In this document: piece after piece, positions 44,130 through 54,144 of the stretch
Layout: every line of letters begins with the position of its first letter
How positions within the stretch are numbered: position 1 is the first letter of the stretch
The notes under the pieces: generated by a model
What the model was told of the DNA's origin: nothing
Databases searched by the model: none
Seen by the model: the letters and a program-made list of their open reading frames with translations, nothing else
Source of the DNA: Leguminivora glycinivorella
Lineage: Eukaryota; Arthropoda; Insecta; Lepidoptera; Tortricidae
Reading direction: 5' to 3'
DNA length: 64,000 nucleotides
NCBI RefSeq assembly: GCF_023078275.1
Contig: NC_062975.1
Span: 20,879,641 to 20,943,640, forward strand
Program-made: the position numbers and the translations under genes

Positions 44130-44715
44130 ACAGATGGCCATTGGAAGTTTCGACCTGACATATAATGAACCCCTTCTCGCACTAGTGCGTAAAAAAAACA
44201 CCATCAGTGCTGAAATAGTATTTTATGCAACAGGCGTTTAAAGGAGGTCAAAAAAGACGAGTGGCGTGGGTAACAATTTGAGGCGAAGCCGAAAATTGTT
44301 ATTAAGACGCCACGAGTATTTTTTGACTCAGTTAAACACCGTTGCATACAATACTTTTTCTACGACCATGCACTTACTTTTTAATAGTTTTCTAGAATAA
44401 CTTTCGTGAAATTCGCACTGTTCCCTGTATTTTGACTTGTCCTCTGTAAAAAATATTCCCGAAAAGGCGTTTAAAGGAAGTCAAAAAATACTCGTGGCGT
44501 CTTAATAACAATTTTCGGCTTCGCCTCAAACTGTTACCCACGCCACTCGTCTTTTTTCACCTCCTTTAAACGCCTGTTGCATAAAATACTATTTCCGTAC
44601 AGATGGTGTTTTTTTTAACTCGTGTCGTTTTGAAACACTTCCTACGGTTGTGTTTTAATTTATTGCCACTCGTTTTGAACTTCCTTTTTTTTGCACTTGT
44701 ATCTTACCCGTATTA
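44130..44715. mobile_element. Hairpin MITE nested in a second hairpin MITE
   Basis: The outer pieces (ACAGATGGCCATTGGAAGTT on the left; ATTGCCACTCGTTTTGAACT on the right) belong to the family at 33611-33940. The inner element, about 44210-44600, has its own arms: TTTTATGCAACAGGCGTTTA with TAAACGCCTGTTGCATAAAA, and CGCCACGAGTATTTTTTGAC with its complement. Confidence 0.75.
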
Positions 44716-45164
44716 ACTCGAGCTCGAGGCTTCGACTGTATACATTAGAAACGTTTCAGTTTCAGAACGATGTACGTGTAATTATGCGGGTAGACCACGG
44801 AATGAGACAATGCACGCTTGATTACACGCGTGGAAACACGTCCCGACGGCCCGTGGACACGTGTTGAGACATGTCGTGTCGACTTGTAATCAGGGAGCTG
44901 ATTCTGAATAGAATTCTGCAGTAGTTTTGATATATCTGTCATCATAATAATAAGCTTCGGCTCCGCACATGCCTCCTAAAGATCCGGAACACCATGGTTC
45001 CATGAAAACGAATTGGGGGGTACTATTGAGTTCCTTCAGAAAAGTATAGTGATTTTTGTGCCCCATTGACATTTTGCGTTTGACTAAATCCATATTTCAA
45101 TTTTATTATGATTAAGAAGTAATAAATTAAAGTGCACAATTTATATGATCATTAAGTATTATAA
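44716..45164. other. Uncertain region, small unassigned ORF
   Basis: A 67-codon minus frame at 44890-45093 begins MDLVKRKMSMGHKNHYTFLK and reads like protein, but matches no family I know, has no visible partner exon and may be chance or a retroelement scrap. Confidence 0.25.
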
Positions 45165-45255
45165 TCGTTGTCTGAGTACCCAAAAAACAAGCCTTCATGT
45201 GCTTACCATGGGACTAAGTAAATCTGTGTAAGTATGTCCCATAATATTTATTTAT
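45165..45255 (+). repeat. Retroposon 3' end (CGTTGTCTGAGTACC family), copy 2
   Basis: ATCGTTGTCTGAGTACCCAA, TTACCATGGGACTAAGTAAA and TGTGTAAGTATGTCCCATAA, ending in ATTTATTT. Confidence 0.65.
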
Positions 45256-45973
45256 TATTTTTATCACAAAACCCGAATTTTTACTTGTTTTACAATCTCC
45301 TTTTATCTCTTCACAAATCGTCAACACACTGACATGTTTGATAGAATCACTGAGTCAACATGCATCGCACACTAAATATTACCTCTGCTGCTGGTATATT
45401 CAGCCGGCCTCGCCGGAGTGACAAACGTTAACGCTACGTGCCGATCGAAAGCAGGCTGGCTCTGTCGCACCACTACAAAAAATCGATGAGAACTAGCTAA
45501 AGAAGCGTAAGGGGTTATGTCATTGGCTAGGTACCTTGGTATATTCTGAACAAACATCGAAACAGCCGCCGGCAGCAAATATTTGAATGATGGCTGCGCA
45601 GAGCATTCCAGCAGGTCCATTTGACACAGTTGCGGGAAATAGCGATGTTTTAAGGCTATCTCTCAGTTATGCAATGTGCATGTCGTGCATGATCTGACAT
45701 GTGTATTCCGACTTTGATAATAGTACTGATTTGTTCTGGAACATAATTAATTAAAGAAATGAAGCGCAAAAATTCATCAATAAACAAGCAAACTGTAAGC
45801 GTCAAAAGAAGTGTTTTAAGTTGAGGAAATCTCCGAAAGTCATAATTTTTATAAGTCTAATTTCATTTCTCGCCATCAACAATACATTTTGTTGATAGAT
45901 ACCTGTTCATATTTTCTAGAGATTTAGAAGAAGAAAAATTCAGACATAACTAAAATAATAATTAAAATAATAC
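45256..45973. other. Intergenic, no gene seen
   Basis: A decayed CGCTACGTGCCGATCG patch at 45430 may be a MITE relic; otherwise nothing. Confidence 0.35.
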
Positions 45974-46258
45974 TTGGCACGGGCGGCGGCTGAGTTAGCT
46001 GCAGCTCGCAAGCGGGAGAAGTACGCGGTCCTTGCGAACTATTTGTTTATCCCGCTTGCAGTGGAAACTACCGGTTGCTGGTGTGCGGAGGCCAAAGTGT
46101 TTTTCGGGGAGATGGGAAGACGCTTGAGGGAGAGGGGTCTGGATCCTCGCTCTGGGACCTTCCTGGTGCAAAGCTTTATCCATCGCGGTTCAACGCGGTA
46201 ATGCGGCAAGCGTTATGGGTACTTTTGCATCGGGAAGCTCACGGGGGGACTTGGTAGG
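45974..46258 (+). pseudogene. LINE C-terminal fragment ending beside the BEL element
   Basis: The frame reads AARKREKYAVLANYLFIPLA, VETTGCWCAEAKVFFGEMGR and RERGLDPRSGTFLVQ. It then continues in a different frame as SIAVQRGNAASVMGTF to a stop near 46257. This is the C-terminal signature of a LINE-type ORF (A-V-E-T, G-R-R, Q-R-G-N-A-A-S-V). The frame change shows it is dead. Its tail GGTAGGTTAGGTTTTTATTT runs to the LTR at 46277, so the BEL element probably inserted into the LINE 3' end. Confidence 0.75.
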
Positions 46259-46276
46259 TTAGGTTTTTATTTCTGT

Positions 46277-46542
46277 TGTACCGTTCGATGAGAGTTGTGG
46301 GAGAATTAAAAACGCACCGTTCATGCAGATAGGTAGTGCAAGACAATTTATTCAAGTAAACAACTATACATTATGATTTTTGAGACCCGTAACGCCATCT
46401 ATCCGAAGTGATGAGTTTTAATTACATAAGATCGATAGGTTCACAATGTTTACATGCAAAATTAAGAGTATTAGGACAAGATAGTTAATATACGGTCGTG
46501 GTAGATGGCGTAAAGAACAAAACATACTAATTAACTTGAACA
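46277..46542 (-). repeat. 3' LTR of the BEL/Pao element
   Basis: 266 bp; identical as read to 51939-52204. The integrase frame ends inside it: the stop codon lies at 46527, 16 bases within the LTR. Confidence 0.93.
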
Positions 46543-47780
46543 TACTCCCCGGAAAGGACGGAGTCCTTTACACAAGGTAAAACACAAAGTTTAGTTATAG
46601 ATCTTTGTATAACACCAGAAATTGTCCTTATATCATAAGTCCGAGTCAAGCCATCAGGGCCGGGATGTTTCCCTATGATGCGACCCATCGGCCAGCTTCC
46701 AGGCGGGAGTCGTTGGTCTTTAACCAATACCAGATCGCCGAGGTCCAGATCTTTGGTTACTCTGTTCCATTTAGGACGTTGTTGAAGGCGAGTTAAAAAT
46801 TCCTTTTGCCACTGTCTCCAGAAATCTTGTAACATCTTTTGTGTTAATTGCCATCTAGATAGCTGGTGAATCTTAGAGTCTGAATAGTCATCATCAGGAA
46901 TACTAACAATCTGTTCAGTGGTCAGAAAGTGTCCTGGAGTTAAAGGCTGCAGGGAGTCTGGGTCATCATTGAGTGGGTATAAGGGCCTAGAATTAAGGCA
47001 CCCTTCAATCTGAGTAAGTAACGTCGCCATTTCTTCGAAAGTGAGGGTGGAATTGCCGATAACCCTTTTCATGTGATACTTGATGGATTTCACGCCGGCC
47101 TCCCATATACCTCCGAAATTTGGAGCTGCAGGAGGGATATACTTCCATTTGATCCTCATATGGTCTAATTGAGCTGCAAACTCATCTGGGATTCTCGCTT
47201 GCCCTTGGCGCCACATGGCTATCAAGTCCTTCTTGGCTCCAATAAAATTTGTGCCATGATCGCTCCACATCTCTGCGCATCGTCCACGTCTAGCTACGAA
47301 TCGTCTTAAAGCTGCTAGAAACGCCTCTGTGCTTAAACTGCTCACGAGCTCGATATGGAACGCTCTAGTCACCATGCATACAAAGAGAGATATGTACGCT
47401 TTGGTGGATTTTGCTCCACGGCCTTTGCTCATCCGCACGTTTATCGGTCCCGCAAAATCAACTCCGCTGATCAGGAAAGGCTTTGCAGGTTTTACTCTTA
47501 TAGAAGGCAGATCTCCCATGAGCTGATTGCTGGTTTCTCCTCTTTGCCGGATACAAACGATGCAGGTGCGTACATATTTCTTTATTTTATTAGTCGTGTT
47601 GATTAACCAGTATTTTGATCTAAGGTACATCACCATTAGCTGGGGACCCCCATGAAGAGTGCTGCTGTGTGCTTCTGCCAGAAGAAGAGGTAACAGAGCA
47701 TTGTCTTTCGTCAATATAATGGGGTGCTTCTGTTGGGCTTCTAAATCAGCATGGCGCAGTCGGCCGCCTACTCTCAACAC
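46527..47780 (-). CDS. pol: BEL/Pao integrase (3' part of pol)
   Basis: The 417-codon frame begins LRVGGRLRHADLEAQ (the first codon is GTG, not a true start). It holds an HHCC zinc site (H38/H43, C73, C76), then the catalytic triad D108 (GVDFAGP), D174 (WSDHGTNF) and E227 (GGIWEAGVKS). The C-terminal module (VLVKDQRLPPGSWPMGRI) is typical of BEL integrases. It is normally fused to the upstream polyprotein; the open frame extends a little upstream to RPFLDPKG. The protein ends GEYVQVN with the stop inside the 3' LTR. No other damage is seen. Confidence 0.92.
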   Translation of the reverse strand: MLRVGGRLRHADLEAQQKHPIILTKDNALLPLLLAEAHSSTLHGGPQLMVMYLRSKYWLINTTNKIKKYVRTCIVCIRQRGETSNQLMGDLPSIRVKPAKPFLISGVDFAGPINVRMSKGRGAKSTKAYISLFVCMVTRAFHIELVSSLSTEAFLAALRRFVARRGRCAEMWSDHGTNFIGAKKDLIAMWRQGQARIPDEFAAQLDHMRIKWKYIPPAAPNFGGIWEAGVKSIKYHMKRVIGNSTLTFEEMATLLTQIEGCLNSRPLYPLNDDPDSLQPLTPGHFLTTEQIVSIPDDDYSDSKIHQLSRWQLTQKMLQDFWRQWQKEFLTRLQQRPKWNRVTKDLDLGDLVLVKDQRLPPGSWPMGRIIGKHPGPDGLTRTYDIRTISGVIQRSITKLCVLPCVKDSVLSGEYVQVN

Positions 47781-47912
47781 ACCCTTTGGATCTAAAAAGG
47801 GGCGAGTGACAACAATCGACTTTTTCTTTTCAGCTGTCTCTTACTCTTTAAATCTTCAATTTCTTCTTGAAATTCTATTTCTTGGGATCGTCGCAAGCAA
47901 ATGGTTAGTGCT
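47781..47912 (-). pseudogene. Frame-broken linker between BEL RNase H and integrase
   Basis: The upstream frame stops at 47913, after LTTEER. Another frame carries the expected continuation, DEALTICLRRSQEIEFQE, and integrase is in a third. The switches fall in a GAGAGA run (near 47920) and an A-rich run (near 47825-47835). Single-base or short indels at these runs would explain both. Confidence 0.75.
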
Positions 47913-50900
47913 TCATCTCTCTTCAGTCGTCAGGTAAGTTGGTAAGTGATCTTTATTTTCTCTCTTTCTTTTCAGGTTCAGCATCCATCTACGACAGTAT
48001 GCGATTATCCTCACCAGTTTCCCAAGCGACGAGTATTTAGTTATCAAGGTAAGTATCAAATCTTCTTCAGTTTCTTTATTTGTTGTAACTAATGTTTTTA
48101 TGTTTTTTCTACATTCTAAGTCTGTTTCAGGTACTTCGGTTCCGGGCAGTTCTATGGCTGGCTCCTTGAGAAACGCCGGACCATTCCACCAGAGGGTATT
48201 CGTCAAGAGCCTTTTTGGCATCACTCCTCGCGATGGTGGGTCTGCTGGGTTGTGTTTAGTATTTACATAATACCATCCGTTTATCTCGTCCATTTTCTTT
48301 ATTTCAGTTACTCTATTTTTCACAAAAGGAGTCCATCGACCTGGTTCACCTTTTATCCAGGCTAGCACAACTTGTGAATCTGACCAAGCAAAGACTTGGC
48401 GTCTGTCAATCTTTAATATGTTTATAACATGTTTCAGAAGTCTACACAGCAGAACAGCTGCGCACATCTCCAATCTAGGCATGGATATTACCGGTTTCAG
48501 AGGGGCAGTTTTCGTCTTAGCCGTAAGTAGCGATACTTGTACTTGCCCGTCTGTGTCAATAGCTCGAACGTATATTACAGCGGCGTAAGCACTGGACGAG
48601 GCATCAGCGAAGCCATGAATTTCAATCGAGCGTTTGTCTCCATTGGTAAATATCCAGCGATCAATCTTGACTTCTGTCAAAGCAGGAATCTCTTGTCTAA
48701 ACTTGAGCCACTCTTTCTTCACGTCATCTTTGAGTTCTTCATCCCAATCAACCCCCAATCGCCATAATTTTTGCATGAATATTTTAGCGACGACTACTGC
48801 AGGGGCCAGCCAACCCATAGGATCAAATAATGAAGCTATATCTGCTAAAACATTCCTCTTCGTGACGGGTTGATCAGGTAAGTCTTTCAAGTTATTCGTT
48901 ATTTGTAATGTATCTTCTTTAGTGTTCCAAATTATACCCAAAGTTTTAATACTGTCTCTTCCATCTACTTCTCTTTGGGACTTTGGTGATCTCTTCACAG
49001 GTTCAATCTCTTGCATGAATACTTCGCTATTTGAACTCCACTTTTGAAGTTCAAACCCACCCTTTTTGAGAATTGCCGTTATTTCTTTTTGATTTCTTTT
49101 AGCTTGCTCTTCTGTCTCGTGCCCCGATAGAACGTCGTCCATGTAGAAATCTTGTAGTATAATGCGCTGGGCTTCAGGATACTCTTGACCCTCATCTATC
49201 GCAACTTGGCGTAATGTTTTGATGGCCAAGTAGGGAGCGCAAGAGGTCCCGAAGGTGACGGTAAGTAGTTTATAATCTTCTATCGGTTTTTGAGCATCAG
49301 GCCTCCAAACGATTCTTTGATAATCCGTGTCTGCCTCATTAACTTCAATTTGTCGATACATTTTAATGATGTCAGCGACGTATGCAATTTTGTGTGTCCT
49401 CCATCGCAGCAGTATATCTCGTAAATCTTCTTGCAGGGTAGGACCTATGAGTAAGGCATCGTTTAGAGTAACCCCATTAGTTCCAGCACATGACGCATGA
49501 AACACGACTCTTACTCGGGTAGTTTCTTTGTCCTCCCTTATAACAGAGTGATGAGGGAGGTACACGCAATTCTCAGGTCTTTCTTCCTCTTCTACCTTCT
49601 TCATGTGTTTTAGATCTAGATACTCTTGTAAGACGTCGTTGTAATCCTTTTTCAACTTAGGATTTTTATCCAATCTTCTTTCTAGCGATATCCATCTCTT
49701 GACTGCTATCTCTCGCGAGTCACGTGGTAACACAGGTGGTTCTTCTCTAAATGGCAACCTGACCACGTAACGACCATCTTCTTTTCTTTTGTGGGTCTTC
49801 TCATAAACGTCTTCTGCCTTCTTCTCGTCTGAAGTTAGTGTATTATTTCCTTCTTCTATAGTCTCTAACTCCCAGAACTTCTTCAGCATGTTGTTAAGAT
49901 CAACATTGAGATGCATGCTGACGATGTGTTTTGTGGCAGTGTGCTCTGTCCTCACATCTCCGCAAACTATCCACCCCAGGTGAGTATTTTGTGCTATAGG
50001 TGTTCCTGAGGGGCCTTTGATCACTCCAGGTTTAACAATTTCGCTCCAAATTTCGACTCCCAAAAGCAAGTCGATGTGACCTGGCGTGTGACATGTTGGA
50101 TCTGCGAGGCTCAACTTCTCGACGTGTTTCCAGTTTTCTGTCTTCACTTTATGCTCCGGTATAATGCCGGTGATGTTGCGTACAACGTATGTAGTTGCTT
50201 TCATCTTCATCTTAATCTCGATTCTTGATGAGAACTCTATTTCTGTTACATATTTCAGTTTACTCTTCATCTCTTCAACTCCCGTAATTTGCCCACTGAC
50301 TGAGGTACGTCGTAAACGAAGCTTTTGTGCGGCGTCCTCAGTTATAAAAGACTCTTGTGAGCACGGGTCTAACAGCGCTCTCATCAAGTGTTTTTCTCCG
50401 TTTTCAGCGTATACTTGCACTAATGCAGTTGGCATCAGCCGCGCGTGACTCCCAGTAGTGAGGTGAGATATAATATTCTTTTTATTTTTATCTTCTTTTT
50501 CCTCCTTGGTATCTTCTTTATCTTCAGAAGTCGGCGCTGATGACTCCGGAACCGGCGCAGCGGTCTGCGACTGCGGGCTCCCCGTGCTGTGTAGCAGAGA
50601 GTGGTGTTTTCTCCCACATCGGCGACAAGATGATCGATGTTTACAGAACTTCACTGAATGCCCCGGTACTAGGCAGTTAAAACAAAGTCGCCAGCCTTGC
50701 ACATATTCCACTCTCTTCTCTACCTCCAGCTTTGTAAACTCCTTACAAGTGTATAATAGGTGGTCTTGATTGCAAAATATGCATTTCTGTTCAGTTTTAT
50801 TTACATGAAAACTTTTTTTATTTACAGGTGCACTCGACGACGGCGATTGTATCATCTCTAAGACGCGAAATCTTTTTTCCAGGAACTTGTTTAACATGTT

Positions 50901-51794
50901 GAGTGTAGGTAAATCACTTATCTCTAGGGACCCGAGCTCGAGTTCCCATTCTTTATGTGATTCGGCGTCCAATTTATTTACAATTAAATGAATTACCAGT
51001 GTATCCCACGTGTCAACTTGTATATCTTGATTTTTTAATTTACTCATACATTCACTTGTGGTGTCTAATAAATCTCGCAACCCTTTCGATGTTCCCGTAC
51101 TTAATTTTCGTTGATTCACTAATCGTGCCAAAATAGTGTTTACAATAATTCGTTTGTTGTTGTATCTTTTTAATAAAATATTCCATGCCATGTCGTAATT
51201 ACTCTCGCTGATAGGTATATGCTTAAGTAATTGTTCGGCCTCACCTGATAAACAACTTTTCAAGTAATGCATTTTTTGCACTTTATTGAGTGTGGTTTTA
51301 TTATGTATTAGCGACGTGTACATATCATGAAACGAAGTCCATTCGTGGTAACTGCCCGAGTACTGAGGAATATTTATTTTCGGCAGCCGGACTTCATCAC
51401 TAACACTAGTGGCAGTTGAAGGGTTATGTGAACTCGACGTACTTTCTCCGCTTCGTGAATTTAACTTCAATAACAAATCCATCATATCTGACCGCAGCTC
51501 GATGTATTGTTCTTCAACTTCCGTAAAATAATCTTTGGTGAAATATTCATACTGTCCGCGATCATGTTTAGGTACCAATTTCAACATTTCCATATGATTG
51601 TTGTGAAACCGAGTCCAATATTCGGTCAACAATTCCATCCGTAACTGTACATAACCACTAGTTAGTCTTTGTTTTGGTGATTTCTTGTAATTTGCAATAG
51701 TTTTGGCTAACAACGCGTACACGTTTTCTTGTTCCTTTATATAGTCTTCCATAATGAATATATACACACACCAACGCTTGCATACACTTATCAA
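47913..51794 (-). CDS. gag-pol: BEL/Pao gag-protease-RT-RNase H polyprotein
   Basis: 1293 codons as an open frame. The likely start is the methionine at 51752 (MEDYIKEQENVY), because the first 14 residues are an unlikely leader. Gag contains the conserved block IPQYSGSYHEWTSFHDMY (~142-159) and CCHC-type zinc motifs (C338-C350, C371-C384, C390 on). The retropepsin-like A17 protease is near 470-490 with LLDPCSQESFITE, where the active site reads D-P-C-S rather than D-S-G-S. RT spans ~740-960 with D808 (VADIIKMYRQI) and YMDD at 884-887. RNase H carries D1064 (FADAS), E1109 (RLEM) and D1139 (SDSQ). The polyprotein would assemble particles and copy the element RNA. It ends early at LTTEER because of the frame change. 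Confidence 0.93.
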   Translation of the reverse strand: MISVCKRWCVYIFIMEDYIKEQENVYALLAKTIANYKKSPKQRLTSGYVQLRMELLTEYWTRFHNNHMEMLKLVPKHDRGQYEYFTKDYFTEVEEQYIELRSDMMDLLLKLNSRSGESTSSSHNPSTATSVSDEVRLPKINIPQYSGSYHEWTSFHDMYTSLIHNKTTLNKVQKMHYLKSCLSGEAEQLLKHIPISESNYDMAWNILLKRYNNKRIIVNTILARLVNQRKLSTGTSKGLRDLLDTTSECMSKLKNQDIQVDTWDTLVIHLIVNKLDAESHKEWELELGSLEISDLPTLNMLNKFLEKRFRVLEMIQSPSSSAPVNKKSFHVNKTEQKCIFCNQDHLLYTCKEFTKLEVEKRVEYVQGWRLCFNCLVPGHSVKFCKHRSSCRRCGRKHHSLLHSTGSPQSQTAAPVPESSAPTSEDKEDTKEEKEDKNKKNIISHLTTGSHARLMPTALVQVYAENGEKHLMRALLDPCSQESFITEDAAQKLRLRRTSVSGQITGVEEMKSKLKYVTEIEFSSRIEIKMKMKATTYVVRNITGIIPEHKVKTENWKHVEKLSLADPTCHTPGHIDLLLGVEIWSEIVKPGVIKGPSGTPIAQNTHLGWIVCGDVRTEHTATKHIVSMHLNVDLNNMLKKFWELETIEEGNNTLTSDEKKAEDVYEKTHKRKEDGRYVVRLPFREEPPVLPRDSREIAVKRWISLERRLDKNPKLKKDYNDVLQEYLDLKHMKKVEEEERPENCVYLPHHSVIREDKETTRVRVVFHASCAGTNGVTLNDALLIGPTLQEDLRDILLRWRTHKIAYVADIIKMYRQIEVNEADTDYQRIVWRPDAQKPIEDYKLLTVTFGTSCAPYLAIKTLRQVAIDEGQEYPEAQRIILQDFYMDDVLSGHETEEQAKRNQKEITAILKKGGFELQKWSSNSEVFMQEIEPVKRSPKSQREVDGRDSIKTLGIIWNTKEDTLQITNNLKDLPDQPVTKRNVLADIASLFDPMGWLAPAVVVAKIFMQKLWRLGVDWDEELKDDVKKEWLKFRQEIPALTEVKIDRWIFTNGDKRSIEIHGFADASSSAYAAVIYVRAIDTDGQVQVSLLTAKTKTAPLKPVISMPRLEMCAAVLLCRLLKHVINILKIDRRQVFAWSDSQVVLAWIKGEPGRWTPFVKNRVTEIKKMDEINGWYYVNTKHNPADPPSRGVMPKRLLTNTLWWNGPAFLKEPAIELPGTEVPETDLECRKNIKTLVTTNKETEEDLILTLITKYSSLGKLVRIIAYCRRWMLNLKRKRENKDHLPTYLTTEER

Positions 51795-51914
51795 GTCTAT
51801 TTACCACTTATTATACAGTTTTTCACTTTAATTTCTTCTTAAATCCATTAAAATTCGCCAAAACGTAAACAACATTTTAGGTTAAATTCGATGTCACACT
51901 AATATAGTTCTTAT

Positions 51915-51938
51915 ATCGGTTCAGTAAGGACCACTATT
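51915..51938 (-). promoter_or_regulatory. Possible primer binding site of the BEL element
   Basis: Inside the 5' LTR the minus strand reads AATAGTGGTCCTTACTGAAC. TGGTCCTTACTG, four bases in, could pair with a tRNA 3' end, but the donor is unknown. Confidence 0.35.
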
Positions 51939-52204
51939 TGTACCGTTCGATGAGAGTTGTGGGAGAATTAAAAACGCACCGTTCATGCAGATAGGTAGTG
52001 CAAGACAATTTATTCAAGTAAACAACTATACATTATGATTTTTGAGACCCGTAACGCCATCTATCCGAAGTGATGAGTTTTAATTACATAAGATCGATAG
52101 GTTCACAATGTTTACATGCAAAATTAAGAGTATTAGGACAAGATAGTTAATATACGGTCGTGGTAGATGGCGTAAAGAACAAAACATACTAATTAACTTG
52201 AACA
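51939..52204 (-). repeat. 5' LTR of the BEL/Pao element
   Basis: 266 bp; carries promoter function by position. It starts (minus strand) right after the flank AATGTTGC. Confidence 0.93.
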
Positions 52205-52594
52205 AATGTTGCTTAATACATGCAATTATTCATTTCTTAAGTTGTGTAACCTTTCATGACGTCTGAATTAACAAATTGGCAGTATTTTATCGAGCTTTAC
52301 GGATTTGATTGAAATAACTGCCAAGGCAAAAGTATGTCGAAAGTGACATATTCATGGAATGCCTCATACTGGATACGTGGAATGCATTTAAATTAGAAGA
52401 CTTGCGGAAAGATTCACAGTTCACATTGAAATATTTGCAGATGCCTTGATAATATAAACCGTTTCAAAAAAGAATGGCTCTAATAGTAAATAAAAATGTC
52501 ACTTTTTGACACTGACAGATTTTATGACGTATCCAAATATTACATTATCGTTCTATAAAATACATATAGGTAACATTCTGTATAGCTACTCGTA
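52205..52594. other. Intergenic, no gene seen
   Basis: Right flank of the BEL element; nothing supported. Confidence 0.4.
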
Positions 52595-52745
52595 CATGTG
52601 GTCGTGGGGTACGAGCTCAGGGAATATGGACTGAGCTGGAACGAGGCCAAGGCGGTGGCTCAAGATAGAAAGGCGTGGAAGGATCTTGTGGAGGCCCTGT
52701 GCACCTATGGGACTATAGGACTTTCAACAACAACAACATGTCGTA
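52595..52745 (+). pseudogene. LINE C-terminus with (CAA)n tail
   Basis: GYELREYGLSWNEAKAVAQD and RKAWKDLVEALCTYGT are the end of an RTE-type ORF (W-x-E-A-x-x-x-A-Q-D-R). The sequence ends in TTTCAACAACAACAACA, a simple tail typical of such insertions. Confidence 0.75.
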
Positions 52746-53033
52746 CGTCTTTCACACACCTAAGGACATACCGACTGATATTGTGAATGTGTTGTGTAGG
52801 CAAAGTGACAACCCCAGCACAAAAGTGAATAATTGAGAACAAGTGCGGGTAGTTCGAAAAACTCGCACGGCGAGAAGATGTTGATGCTATTCCTTGCCAG
52901 TCTACCCGTGACCACGAACAGAACGTGATGTCCGAAAGGTTGGGCTAAATATAAATGTAAGTGTTTACGCAATCTCGTCGGTGTCGTCTAATCTATATTG
53001 ATTTAAACTATGTTTTTAATCAAGTATAGATAA

Positions 53034-53308
53034 TTATATATTGAGCTTGTAGAGCGTCTCGTACGACTGTTTGTTCCTGATGTTCCGAGGATAGCACTCA
53101 GGCAGGAGGATAGCACGCGACCTGTTGGCCGTGCCGCCGCCGCCGGCGCGTACCGTATCGTACAGGAACTCGCCGCCGCCCAGCGCCCTCTCACAGCTCA
53201 ATGCGCTCCTGACATCGACACCTAAGTGCGACTTGTTTGCGTGGCGATGGGCGGCAATATGTAGTGAATGCTTGAGATTATGCGAGGCGATTGATGCTAG
53301 GAGTTCAA
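53034..53308 (-). CDS. Possible terminal exon of the Beat-like gene
   Basis: A GC-rich open frame on the minus strand reads VELLASIASHNLKHSLHIAA, then RSALSCERALGGGEFLYDTV, and stops after ETLYKLNI. If spliced at ACAG|TT (53309/53308), it continues the one-base phase left by the exon at 53459-53633. The acceptor lacks a strong pyrimidine tract, and the sequence does not match a Beat C-terminus that I know (no hydrophobic anchor). It may be a different exon or a GC-rich repeat. I give it low weight. Confidence 0.3.
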
Positions 53309-53458
53309 CTGTTCCCATATAAAATGCCTGTTAGGTGTATGTCTATTATTGTAAATGTATATGTCTACTTGTTTTTCTTGTTATGTCAGCCTAAGTTACG
53401 TGACGCAATGGTTAGCTGTAAAGTCATGTAATCATGTTTACCAATAAACAAATCGTAC

Positions 53459-53633
53459 CTGCTCGATCTCTAGTGCCCAGCACGGAGGCGATCTGCGGCC
53501 GCTCCTCGTTGATGACGAGTTCAGCTCGCTCGCTGTAAACCGAGTGAACGGACGAGATGCACGTCAGACGCAGCTGGCCGCGCTCGAAACTGTCTGGACG
53601 CACCATGAATGAGAGCTGGCTTACTGACGCCAC
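53459..53633 (-). CDS. Internal exon: Beat-like immunoglobulin domain
   Basis: On the minus strand a T-rich acceptor ending in CAG (53634-53636) precedes VASVSQLSFMVRPDSFERGQ, LRLTCISSVHSVYSERAELV and INEERPQIASVLGTRDRA. It closes at donor CAG|GTACGA. The length is 175 bp, entering in phase 0 and leaving with one base. The pattern L-x-F-x-V-x-P-x-x-F-x-x-G-x-L-x-L-x-C is the second Ig-like domain of beaten-path proteins, insect cell-surface or secreted adhesion factors acting in motor axon guidance with Sidestep partners. The family assignment is by recognition. The partner cysteine would be in an upstream exon. Confidence 0.72.
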
Positions 53634-53656
53634 CTGAAAAAAAAAAGAAATTAGAA

Positions 53657-54048
53657 TACACCCTGTCTTTATTGAATTCCGTTAACTTTAAGGGATGGTT
53701 CTTTAGATCAAATACAATTAATTTCTCTAAGAAACTAGCGTCTTAACTCTTTCGGTTGTCGAGTTATTAAAAAAATAAAAATAATTACTGGACACGTGTG
53801 TGACAGCCTTTACCACTTCCCAATGTTATTTGTTTTGACATATGCCGTCAATCACTTGACACTAACTCGAATATTATTCTTAAGGGTCTCTCACACTAAT
53901 ATTCATTTATTATGTATGAAAACGATGAAATTTTTTTGCGAATTTAACTAAAAGTGTTATACACTATACAGGGTGGTTCCTGATAACGAACCTAAATGAC
54001 ATGTCGAATTTAACGGAAAACAAAAAAAACACGGTGTATACCTAATTA
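53657..54048 (+). mobile_element. TATACACC MITE, copy 1 (in intron)
   Basis: Ends TACACCCTGTCTTTATTGAA and CACGGTGTATA are imperfect inverted repeats. The body contains AACTAGCGTCTTAACTCTT and GGACACGTGTGTGACAGCC. The inverted copy is at 54572-54966, and an end fragment at 8760-8832. Confidence 0.75.
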
Positions 54049-54144
54049 TTTAAAATTAACATAATTAATTTATTTTTTGTGCAGAAACATCTACAAACCT
54101 ACCTACATATGTGTTTTGAAATTAAAGGAAAAATTTAAAAATTC

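Larger units (their letters stand above)
46277..52204 (-). mobile_element. BEL/Pao LTR retrotransposon, nearly intact
   Basis: 5928 bp with 266-bp direct LTRs at 46277-46542 and 51939-52204 that read as identical. On the minus strand each starts TGTTCAAG and ends GGTACA. The domain order gag, A17-type protease, RT, RNase H, integrase and the YMDD RT motif define BEL/Pao. Flanking bases (TCTGT on the left, AATGT on the right) do not match as a 5-bp duplication. Two frame changes lie between RNase H and integrase. Confidence 0.95.

Noticed and set aside
44890..45093. 67-codon minus-strand ORF as a host exon
   Set aside because: It reads plausibly but has no splice partner or known family; kept only as an uncertain note.
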